A program made the position numbers and the translations under genes. Below the pieces are notes generated by a model that saw only the letters and a program-made list of their open reading frames with translations, searched no databases and was not told the DNA's origin. Shown one piece after another: positions 49,101 to 61,100 of a stretch of DNA of 64,000 nucleotides. Positions within the stretch are counted from its first letter, which is position 1; each line of letters opens with the position of its first letter. Source of the stretch: Membranipora membranacea (Eukaryota > Bryozoa > Gymnolaemata > Cheilostomatida > Membraniporidae); NCBI GenBank assembly GCA_914767715.1, contig OU612075.1, positions 17,484,001 through 17,548,000 of the forward strand. Direction: 5' to 3'.

Positions 49101-52100
49101 ACCTGTAATACAACAGGGTGAGTGATTAAAGGCCCTTACTAAGCTAACCACCATGAACTTGTATATTAAGGATTCATTTGTGAAAATTTGTTCACAAAGA
49201 TATATGATAGTAAATTATTTTTTAAGCATAATATGTCATTACATAATATGTTTTTGTGATAATCTACCCACTCTGACATCTTGTTTGATAAGCTTTTCTT
49301 TGCCTCAAGACAACCACATGCCTTAGGCAATATTTGAGGGTATGAATCATATCTGTCTTCAATATCATGTTTAATTTCAGTCTCATATCAATCAAAATTA
49401 TAAATGTTATGAAGTATACAGCATTTTCCTCATTAAACACCAAAGGTTTGAGATAATTCTGGATAAATAAACAAAGTAGTCCAACGGTGCAATTTGATAT
49501 CTAACTTACCAGCAGATATTCCAAGTCCGAGTCTGCCGTTGGTAGCCTCTCCACATGCAAACACTTTACCATCCTGTGTGACGCAGTAGAGAGATTTAGA
49601 CCCACCAGCTATCTGGGTACATTTCAGACTCGACAGCGTGTCGTTTAGCACAGGCAGCTTAACCTTTGACCCTTTAGGTCCGCCAAGCTGCTCTTTATCA
49701 TTCAGTCCCCAACAAAATACATGAGTGTGCACTTCACTGCTCTGTGCCACTGCGGCTGAATTCTTACGTGTGCAGAGTTTGGTGGATGTTGAGGAGGTGG
49801 TTAGGCCCCCCATAGTTGATGTGCTTGGTAGGATGTCAGGCTCATCAGAATCTGAGGCTAGGAAACTGTAGGCGAGCGTAGACATGTCATAGTCCGAACA
49901 GTAGACTCGACCGATCAGCGTTAGAGCGTGTATCTTACAGTCTATACCAGAGTTCTTACATTGTACTATAGCTATCTCCACACACCGATGGAACTGGAAA
50001 TAAACAATATGCAACATAAAATTTGCGGTTATTTAGCTAAATTACTGCAAATCTCCCATATTCCATGCCCAGATACCTATCCGAATACTGAACCATGCGC
50101 TTACTTTACCTGTTCTTTCAACTATCAACTATATAATTATGCTAACAAAGACCTCCCAATGTCAGTTATTCTTTTAAATCTTTTTCTCAATACTTCATTT
50201 AACAACTTTATCGTATTTATAAGCAAACTGTCTCACATAAAGACGGTAATCAATATCTCACATAGCCTACCTCTCTAATATCCTGAAGTAGAATGACATC
50301 TCCAGCCTCTCCACTGCTCAGCTGTACGTTAATTGTTTTCAGCTCTTTGAGCCGTTCAAAGGAGTCTCCGACAGAGATACGCACCTTACTGGGCATATAA
50401 CTACCATCCTGAGGGTCGACTGTGATAGACATACGAGCCACACATATATCTCCTCTCATTTCCAGTCTTATCCAGTGCTGTCAAACAAAGGTGATATTAA
50501 AGCTTATAGGCTTGATAACTCAGAGGCTTATAGCTCATAGGTGTACAGGCTTATAGCTTATTTTGCACCGTAAAACCTCATAATACATTCACCAGACTTA
50601 TAAATGATACATATAGATGTGGCTAAGTGTATAGATTGATCACCTAGGTGGTCTCAAGTGTGTGATGACTTATAAGTGTGTAGTGACTTATAAGTGTGTA
50701 GTGACTTATAAGTGTGTAGTGACTTATAAGTGTGTAGTGACTTAATAGTGTGGTTTTACATTATAACTTTCCTTCTTGTATACAAGATGGTGGTAAATGG
50801 AAGCAGCTGACTGAATTTGACGGTCTCAACATTGACAGAGTACCAATTGAACAGAATCTCATCATAACAATATCATTACAAAATTAAAACTTATTCAGAG
50901 AGTAATTTCATATTATGAGAAGCAAAGACTCACATGGCCCTGTCTGCCGGAGGTCTGCCAGCATCCAGCGAGCGTTCTGTCATACAGCCTGGAAGCCTGT
51001 CTCTCCCGACTGGATACTGTTAGATTCTTAACACACTTATTCCAATCCTCCACAAGCGCTCCAGGCTGACCTGCTGAGTGGGGTCGTGACCCAACTGATG
51101 CCGGCATTGTACGCAGAATAGTTGAAGAGCCTGAAAGTCCAGCATACACAGGCGATACACCTGAAATATAAATATTCTCATAAAAAATGCCAAGTGGTGA
51201 TGCGATATGACAATGAACTAAAACTTAAACCGAAACTAGCACACCTAAAACTGGTGTCTCTGATTGAAAAGAAAATCTGCCCTATTTTAGGGCCCTGATG
51301 CGTCACTGCTGAGGCAATGATGCACAGCCTGATAACAGGAAATTTGACAATAAAGACTGATTATTATTATATTTACGCACTACTTGAAAAAACTCAAGGA
51401 GTAGACAGCTTACAAAACTCCTAAACAGAACAAGGGGAAACTGACTCTCACCTGGTACTGTAAGTTTAAAGAATGGATGGCTCCTGTGTTTTCTAGTAGA
51501 GAAGCAGGCTTCACAGAAGTTAAAGTCTATACAGACCTGGCATCTATATCTGTGACCTACTATAGGCCTGGTGTGACAGCTATCACATCTAGATAATAAT
51601 ACAACGCTTAAAGACTTAACAACGAACAAAACAAAAGAGTATCAACGTTTTTTAGGCCACATTTGTTTGGATCAATCAACGGCAAGGACCTTTTCCACGA
51701 GTCAGCAACAAAACATCATCTCTAATTTTTTTTATGAAGTGACAAGAACATAAAACTGGAAATATTGCTATAATGATCTTTACCTGAAGCTATTCTCACA
51801 AGTAAAATATGATGATGATGATGATGATGATGATGATGTGCATTACAACATTGAATCAGCCAATGCTAAACATACTGTACAGGAATATTAATTCGATCAA
51901 AAAAAATGTCTTGCACTCTAAGGAAAAGATGCGTAAATTGCAGATTTACAATGATCTAAAGATTTGCAGATTTTCTTTTTGCCATATAATTGACAGATTT
52001 TTCCTCCCTTTGATCACTTTTTCATGTTACAAAATTAATATACATATTTGTCATGCGAGTATAGAACTCGTGTTGTAAGTCACACAACTTACTGAATATT

Positions 52101-55100
52101 GGTGTGAGTACTAGGCACCACCTTGAGTTCACTCAGTAGCCCAGTCCAGTGCGCGTGTGTCGGGAAGTCAATTGTCGCGTCTCTACCATTAGCTGCTATA
52201 CTTGTGACAGTGCCAGTGTATCGATGTGTCACGGATCCCCACTTATACCGAGGCTGTGTCACAGCCGACTTAACACGGACTCTGTCACCAACTCGTATCG
52301 TCCGCCCTGACTGCTGAGGGTCTGCAAGTATTATTGAATACTTTAGTTACACAGAAATACATGAGGTATACACTACACACTATTTGATAATACTTGATGG
52401 ATAGCAAATGTCTCCATATTAAAACCCTGCAGGCAGCGAGATTTTGGTTATTTCAGTTTGAATTCTTTTTGTCAGCAAATTATCACTATCACATTGTTCA
52501 AAATTATTGCTCAATTGATGTTTCAATTAAACAAATTTGTTCCAAAATCACTCCTTGCAGGTCCTGCTTTCTGACTGAGTGAGCGATCAGATAGCAATTC
52601 CGGCTGTTCTTGAATCGGAAAACCCTCTGCTAGCACTGAGATTAATTTTCGATGGAGTATGGATCTTGGCAGAAACGCACCCAGCTACAACCACTGAAAC
52701 CACTCACCATTGCCATTTGAAGAGGAGGACAAGTCATTTCTCATCTCGAGATGTGCGAATCTAAGCCAGTAGGTACCTCCTTTCCTCTGCCAGTGAGCTA
52801 GTACATTCAGATCATGTAGTGGATCATTGTCAATCTTAATCACTCTCCCGATATCTCCCTTATCTATGTCCTCATAAGATTCACAACACATCACCGTCAT
52901 ACCGATCTGTAAAGGCGACAAGGCATAATGGCTATAGGATGATATAATACAATTCCTCTGTGAGTTTATCACACCTAATACATGGATTCTCCATTATCCA
53001 TGAGATACTTAAGTATCTTGTCATTGTCTTGTAATTAATTGAGCAAGAGAGGGAGTTGCAAGACATTAAAAATGTACTTAATTGGCAGAAAACAACAGCA
53101 GAAAACATCCGATGTCTAGCTTGAAATAAAAGTAAACGTGAGTTCTACCAAGGAGTCTCCTTGGTTCTATTCTTACTCAATGTTGAGCAAAGAATTGCCA
53201 AAGACAGAGCTAATCAATAAATTCAGGAATTCTGGCTGGTTTCAGCTCATTATTCCTCAAATTACCAGCAGGACCCACTTATAATTTTTAACAGAAAACA
53301 AAAATATTACCGTAAGATGCTGTTTGACATATCTAGCGTAGTCGTCCATGTTGTTGAATGCAGATCTGGTTTTATACACAGGAGTACTCGGCGGGACTTG
53401 ACTCGGGTTTTCAAAGAAAGTCATCTGACTGGTGAGATCAAAGTTCCAGTCATCAAATGAGTCACAACTGTCAGATCTGTAGAAGAGATTAATGCCGAAG
53501 ATATTACAAAATACATAACAATATACTACAATACACTTATAATATAATATAGAAAACTTTTACTCTATATTTATAAATATATACTATAATACATTTAGAA
53601 TATAGAACATATAATGCCTCAATCGATTGATTATATAGTTCATAGGTGAATCAGAATTCGACTCAGATTAGAGATTACACTATCTAAAATTAATCTGACT
53701 TGTGAATGTGAAGTAAAGTGTTTGTTGTAATTGGGTCAATTAATGTTCTGTTTTCTGACAATAAAAATCGGGTTAAGCACCATCCAAACATACATGGCAC
53801 ACCTGGATGAAGGTTTGATGCAATTTGTCAGCATTAAAGCATCCATGAAGTGAAGATTGGGATTATCAAAGCTGTTTCTCCAGCTAATCAGCTTCAAAAC
53901 AAGCCCAAAATTGACCTTGTCAGACCACTACAAGCTTTGCTATGAGGCATTGAAGTCTGCCCTTTCCATAATTGCTCGTGAAATCGGAAAGCCTGGGTGT
54001 GAGGTCACAGCAGGGTTTTCGACCGATATTCGACATTATTTGTATATGGAACTATAATGTGACACCAACTTTTTCCCCAACGAAATATGCGTTTATCTCC
54101 TTCAATTTTTTGCTTTGGATTAATCTCTATAATGTCATGAGCTACGTCGGATTTCATCTCATTTCATCCAATTTTGACGAAATTACACGAGTCCAAAGTT
54201 TTTAATGGTAGACATATACACAAAATATGTCTATGACATCATATCCCCCTGCGCAAGGCTCGCGAGCGAGCGTCAGCGAGGCCTAACTTTGATAAAACGT
54301 AACTTTAGCCCTAGCTGACCAATTGAGCTGTTCTTGGGCTCATTTTAAAGCTTATAAGCTGGAGCAGTTCCTTTGATTATTTTAAGGTTCATTTCATGGA
54401 TGCTTTAAGAGTTTCTCTCGAACCAGTGAGGGCTTACAAGTAGAATGGGAGCAATCTGAACTGCAGGCAAATTGGATCAAACTTGATCAAAAGTTAACCT
54501 ATGTGTAATATATACCCATGTCTATGATGTACAAGAGGTCCTATATGATGATGTGGTGCAGCAGCAGCGCCGAGTAGATCATCATCAGAGTCGGCACAAC
54601 TTGAGTCTGACTCGGCAGAACTTGAGTCTGTCACTGGCTCTGCATCATTCTCTAGTAGCCAGTTAACCAGAGCTTCTATGGACGGCTCTCGGCCGGCACT
54701 GGTCATGGCACCTGTCAACAATTAATAGATTTACTATTTTGTGATATATAATTATAATAATAGTATGATATAATGTATATATATAATATATTATAATTAA
54801 TAATGATAAAGCTTTCTTACAGAGTGCTTAATTATATAGTTGAAGAAAAATTATTGCTAAGCTTGCAGCATTGTGCATTTGAACCTTGCTTATTGAGGGA
54901 AAGAAACTTGTCAACAAAATCATAATTTTATTGCAGTAGATTCAGTTCTGGCTGGGTATAAAGAATAAATGACTTATGATAAAGTCTGTAAGGAGTCGGA
55001 TTAACAACTGAAAGGTGTTACCCATGGGCGTAATAATAAAGGACTATGTCTATGTTGTCACACGACGATCGTAGGTAGTGTTATTTTGAAATATGCATGG

Positions 55101-58100
55101 AGAGTGTTGTTGTTCATGATTATTATGCACAAATATTGAAACATAACTTGTTATATCATTACAAACGTTAGCAAAAGCCAGACATCTTGGGGTAATAAGA
55201 ACGTGTAAGTTCAAGGCATGGGTGGATCAGCTAAAAGGTGTTACCCGACAATCACATAATATCCAAAGAGAAAGTCATCATTCATGACAATGTAACGCAA
55301 GTTTAGTTAGCAAATGACCTATTAGTTCACACTTACGTAATTTTCTGATGGCTATTTCTGCTCTGTTACGTACGAATCCCATTTCCATGAGCTGGGCTGC
55401 CAGGTGACTTGGCGGTATCTCGATCTTAGGCTTACGTGGGACCTGATGAGAAAAGATGCAATACTATTATCATGGAACATTGAGTTATTCTCTACCTAAC
55501 CTAGCACACAGCACTTAGTCAAAACTACCATGTCTTTTATTTACATCCGTTGATTGGTGATCGCAGAAGTGAGGCAACTCAGGTTTTTGGAGGTAACCTA
55601 ATACTTCAAATAACAATAGAAATGAAGAATCCCAGGGGTATGACAAATTGTGAGCAAGCAGAATTAAAGTAAATCAACATTTGTGAAATCAAATATCTGG
55701 TAATCTAAGTTTTCAAATTTAAAAACAGAATCACTTTACTAGTTGATGACTGTTGTCATAGAAGCATAGATCTCAAGCTTACCTTTTGAAATCTAGCCTT
55801 GATTCCAGAATTGTATCCGACATTGCTGTCAGTGAGGGGGTCTACTAACTGCATGTTGTCCGCCCCGACATCACTCTCAGTTTGCATTGTAGAAGTCGAG
55901 TCTACACTGGGTGATATTTCAGCTGTCACTGGTGACTGACCGTTAGCTTGTAGATGCTGTAATACTATGCTGGCTGCATCCTGAAGAATAGAGAGCAAGG
56001 CGGTGAAATGCTGGTAATAGTGATTTCTGTAGTTTGATGGTTTAAACAACTCCAATTCAGTTTGGTGGCATTACATTAGGCCTACCATACATTCACAGAA
56101 CATTTATGTGCAAGATAATATTGATAGAGAACATTTTTGCCCGCATGGCGAATAAAATTGCTGATAGTTGGTCAATGCAGGACATCATATAAGAGAAACT
56201 GCAAAACATTTATCCCAAAAGCTGTAAATAATTGTAATATCCAACTAAAGAATGACAAAAAATAGCATCTTGCAATATAAGACTGGATCAAGACTTTTGC
56301 TGGAAATGACTCACAGTCTCATCCGACAGTTATTGTCAGAATCTTTTGCTGCGTTTATAGTCTGAATTTTCAGTCACAATTTCAGTCAGAATTTTCAGCC
56401 CCATATTGTCAGAATTCATGTCAAATTTATGATCAGAATTTTCAGTGGAATAATGTGCCGTCCAAACTCTGACCACATCGAGATTTTGAATCGAATTTCA
56501 ACAAAATATATGGAAAAGCGTAGCCCAAATGACATGCCACATCTAGATCTTGATTTTAGGAATACACAAGGAAATCTAAATAAAGTAGGCGAACATTTCC
56601 AGGGCTATTTTTCATATTTCATTCAGTCACCTCGAGTTCGTGTTGGAAGACAGTCTTGACAGGGAGAGGCTGGGTGGCCGTAGAGAGTAACTGCTGTAGT
56701 AATGTTTTGGACATGGTGATCGCCTCATGTGATATCTCCACATCAGCTGAGTTAGGAGCATCTCCATCTTGTGGTGGTGGGGTCGTCCTCTTCTTAGTCC
56801 CAGAATCAGCATCTGATGCGTCATCCTGAAATAAACCTTGTGGATAAACATACCATAAGAAGCATGCTTGCAAAGATTGAAAAATGCAAGCAGGCTACGC
56901 AGTTCAAATTTCTTAAAATTTTGATCTTTTCCTCTGCTTGCTTGCTTTCACTCTACGCAGACAAATATATATTATAACACAAAAAGCACTCACTTTAATG
57001 TAACGACTAAACAAATCTATAGTTTGTACGCGTTTTTATTTTAATTTTTTTATTAAGAGAATATCAACATAAGTACCTGTTTCAATGACTCGTTAACAGA
57101 TGTTTGAGGATCTATATCTGCTTTTTGTGGAGTTGATGTCACAACACCGCCTATTTCAATATCCTCAGCACCAACAGATGCTTGGTTAGGGGACACATCG
57201 ACAGCGCTTCCCAATGCTGTTGGTATTTTAACTATGGAGCACAGTCTAAGAAGCAGAGCTCTTAGCAGACTTCTATCTAAGAACACATGTTTAGAAGCCC
57301 GGAGGACGTGTAATCGAACACAGGCCAGCAAGACTCTCTCCTCAATCTTCACTTCTGAAAGAATTCAAATAATATGAATTTAAAAAAACGTTCGACGTTG
57401 ATATAGGTCGCTGCCGGTTGATAGAAGATTACATGACTTAGTCTACAGTTTCGTCTGAAATTAAGTTTGTATTTTAAATACCCATTACTATTTCAAGTCG
57501 CAGATGGTGATATTAAGATACCCTAAGTCGGGAGATGGTTTTTTAATAGAATATCTGGATGGCCTGCAACTACACATTCCAAGTTTTTTTTTAATTTTCA
57601 GGACCTACAATAGTTTTCCTCAAGTCACACTTTTATAATCTCCCTTGGTATGACAGACATGAATCACCCAAAAGCTCCTGAAGTTTGTTCATTTCTATCG
57701 TCAAACCAACTCCATAATAAATTCAAGCATGGCTTGATACTTGTAAATGAAGGTTATGAAACAAAAAAAGGTCCATTTTTTGGACATGATGTTGTGATTT
57801 ACCTATCAATCAGTTGCTCAATTAAAACCCAATTAATTATGATTGTTGCATAGGTAAAAAATCATCAGGAGTAATCTTTTGTTACGCAGGAAATTCAACC
57901 ACACTCAATAGGTGATTAGGGATTGCATGTGTCTATTGTTTGGTGAATCAGTAAATGAATTGTGAAAATCACAACAAAATCTGGTAAGGATTTATGGATA
58001 GAAATTCCTGCCAACTGCAGGCTTGCCTCAGCAGGGCGTGATAAGCAAGCAATTTCAAAAAGATTCCGTGACAATTGGTCAAAATACCATTGGGACAAAA

Positions 58101-61100
58101 TGCCAGTGACATAATGTCATGGTCAAAATGCCATTGGGACAAAATGCCAGTGACATAATGTCATGGCCATAATGCCATGGCCATAATGCCATAGGTCAGG
58201 GGTGCCCAACCTTTTCTCTCACATGAGCCATTTAAAAAATCAATCACACCAAATGAGCTGACCACGTCGCATCACGTGTAGACAACATGGAAACAGTCAG
58301 TGATATATATGTATAATATTCATTCATGTATAAGTGCTGGCAAAATTACCAAAGCAAAGTCACTGTGTGAGATTATGAGAAAAATTTTTTGAGGCAATTT
58401 CTGGTCATTTTACAAATTATTATAAGCATTTTGGAAAATTTAGGTTGGCAAGTCTGCAAGAAGACAACTCTACACACATATGTACAATGCAGGCACCCAG
58501 TACAATGAACTTGTATACACTATACATACATTTAATGTACATTGTACATGCATGAATTGAATGCATGAAATTCGCGCCAAAAAGTGCGTGAAATTTGCAA
58601 ATATTAAAATGAGCCACCCAAAAAGCCAAAATGAGCCGAGGTGGCTCATGAGCCATAGGTTGGGCACCCCTGCCATAGGTGATAACACCACTGCGCACTA
58701 TACCAATGCCAAAATACCAGTTGTACAAAACGCCAGTTGTGTCAAAATACCAGTGGATAAAACGCCGGATTGGACATAATACCATTTGGGACAACATACC
58801 ATGACCTAAGATACCATTGCCATAATGCCAAAATATGTAACCAAAGGAGATCAAGCCACGCTGTTTTTTTTTGTTAGTTACTTTACAGCCGTGAGTTGCT
58901 CAGTCAGATTAGGAGGTGGTTTAGCTGGTTAGAGCCATCTCATTCACTGTTCAAGTATCGAAGGTTCTACATTTGATTTTTGATGATCTCTGGGGTTTGT
59001 TGGGGCCCACGTGTACTGAAGGCTAGTTTGTGTTGCAGAAATTGCAGCCAAATATTGCGCCGCCAACTCTGTGGGATATGGCATATTAATTGACTCTTTA
59101 AATTTGACCAACTTTATGTCTTGGGACTTCAAGGGTTTTGACTGGTCTTGGCTGATGATATTACTGGCGTCATGAAGACTAACATGATTGAACATAGTGT
59201 AGGAAAATTCTGATCATGAGTTCATGAGAATACAGTTTAGCATGAAAATACAATCTTTTTCAGTGCCAAGACATTGAAAAAGTGACAAATTTGAGTTAAC
59301 CTACACAAACATTTGATACAAGTCCATTTCTAGAACAGTCATAATGATTATCTTTGTATTGGATACTTTTTTATATCTTGTTTATAGCTTTCAACATGAT
59401 ACCAAGACATTTGGCAACATATTACACAATATTTTTTGAAAATCACATTTATATCAATTAGAGAGTCTAAAATCTATCAAAACCTTTATTCCTGAAAGCC
59501 TGAATGTCACGCACTCATTCATGCCTTCATAACAAGTAGGCTTGATTTCTGTAGCTCCTTCTTCTACGTCATACAGAGTTCCAGCGCCAAATGTATTACA
59601 GGTACAAACCATTTTTCATCAGCCACCGAAGCCAGGGTTAAATTACACTTGCTGCCCATCAGGTCCCCATCAAGATTTCAGTTGCCAAAGCTGCTCGACC
59701 CACTCGTTTTAACATAGCCAACACTCTTGTGTGCAATTTTTTATAGTAGATTAGTAAGAGTGTGGAACTCCCTTCCATCCTCATTTCGGAATTTCTCTTT
59801 TACTCCCTCTTCTAAGTTCCACCTGAGGCCTATAGCCTGTATCCGAAGGTTTTATAGTGAATTTATAGGCGCTGGGCAGTTGCCACTTTTAGGTTATATT
59901 TATATTATCAACATATCTTCGCATTGCATGTTTTATGATAAACTTTTAATTATTTTATTCATTTTATCAGCTAAAGTTTCAATTTTGACATTTTATCACA
60001 TGTACAATACTTAGAATTCATTAGTTCTGAACAATGATTTGTAAGCGTTTTATAAATAAACATTATTATTATTATTGACCAATGTATATAAGTTATATAA
60101 GTTATGCGTAGTCGCACAGGACTAAAAATTAGTAATAAATCACATTTGAAAAGAATATTCTGTACAAAGTGTGTTGCTGCAGAGTTAACACTACCAATGA
60201 GCACAAGCAGGCTCAATTCCATCAAAAAAAACATGTTTGAGTAGTTTTTGTTCTCCACTGAAAATCAAATGTGAAATTAAACGGAAAAAGTGAGGTGCTT
60301 GCCCAAGGAGTTAAAGACAACTCCTTGGCTTGACTAAGGTTAAAATTTGGACCTGGACAGCTGCTAGATTTTTCATGACCATGACCAGAGCATAATTTAC
60401 TGTCCTGTACGCCGACCTGAGTGTTTCAACACTGGTGGGTTATGTTGTGGTATACACATCGATATAAAAGAATGTTGCTCTACACTACAATATTCACACA
60501 TTTTGTTATATTATTACGAAGTTTAATTTACACAAGTTGAGTTAATTTTCAGTCCCGTGTGTAACAAAATAATTTTACTTTTGCCCATGATTTCAAATTT
60601 TGTGGCAAAGGTTCTGTAAAACAAAATCTTTCCCGCGGATGCTTGTGCTATCTGAATGATTATAGTCAGATTTTTCATCATAAACAGAACGCAATTTTGT
60701 GTCCTGAGCATATCACCCAGTCCGCTACAGGTAGTTGTACATATAAAATTCTACACATTCTCATCAACTGGAAGCTGTGTCAGGAGTTATCCTCTCATGC
60801 ACTGATAGAGGGTAACTCCCAACTTAAATCTCACAGCTCTCTTATTTGAGGAGGTTGGATTAGTGGTTTTTCTTTTCTTTTCTGATGGTTCTGAGGAGAC
60901 ACATGTTTTGTGGACAGAAATTTTGCTAAGCTATGCCCTGATACCAGACTTGCCAACCTAATTTTTCCAAAATGAGTACAAAAATTTGCAAAATGCTTAA
61001 AAATGCTTACAAAACTCCAGGGTGCCTCAAATGACCAGAAAACGCCCCAAAATTTTTTTCGCGCTACAACCTCTGTGGCAATAAACTAAAGATAAGATAA

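Larger units (their letters stand above)
28144..56630 (-). other. HERC2 introns over 300 bp without recognised content
   Basis: Covers introns 28144-28864, 29841-30587, 30759-31200, 32028-32425, 33369-33759, 33916-34445, 36821-37242, 37440-38578, 38791-39117, 39285-39744, 40386-40690, 42592-43206, 43361-43677, 43882-44192, 44403-44725, 44949-45318, 46917-47356, 47487-47933, 48474-48939, 49103-49509, 52322-52707, 52907-53310, 54712-55336, 55443-55782 and 55981-56630. I see only AT-rich unique-looking sequence in them. Introns with repeats are listed separately. Confidence 0.5.

Noticed and set aside
51809-52078. Open frame starting with a run of Met
   Set aside because: Begins in an (ATG)n microsatellite; the rest has no domain and lies antisense in a HERC2 intron.
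58420-58854. 144-codon frame conserved with one at 61681-62016
   Set aside because: The similarity is at the DNA level of inverted repeat arms; half of the first frame runs into the hAT-type MITE.
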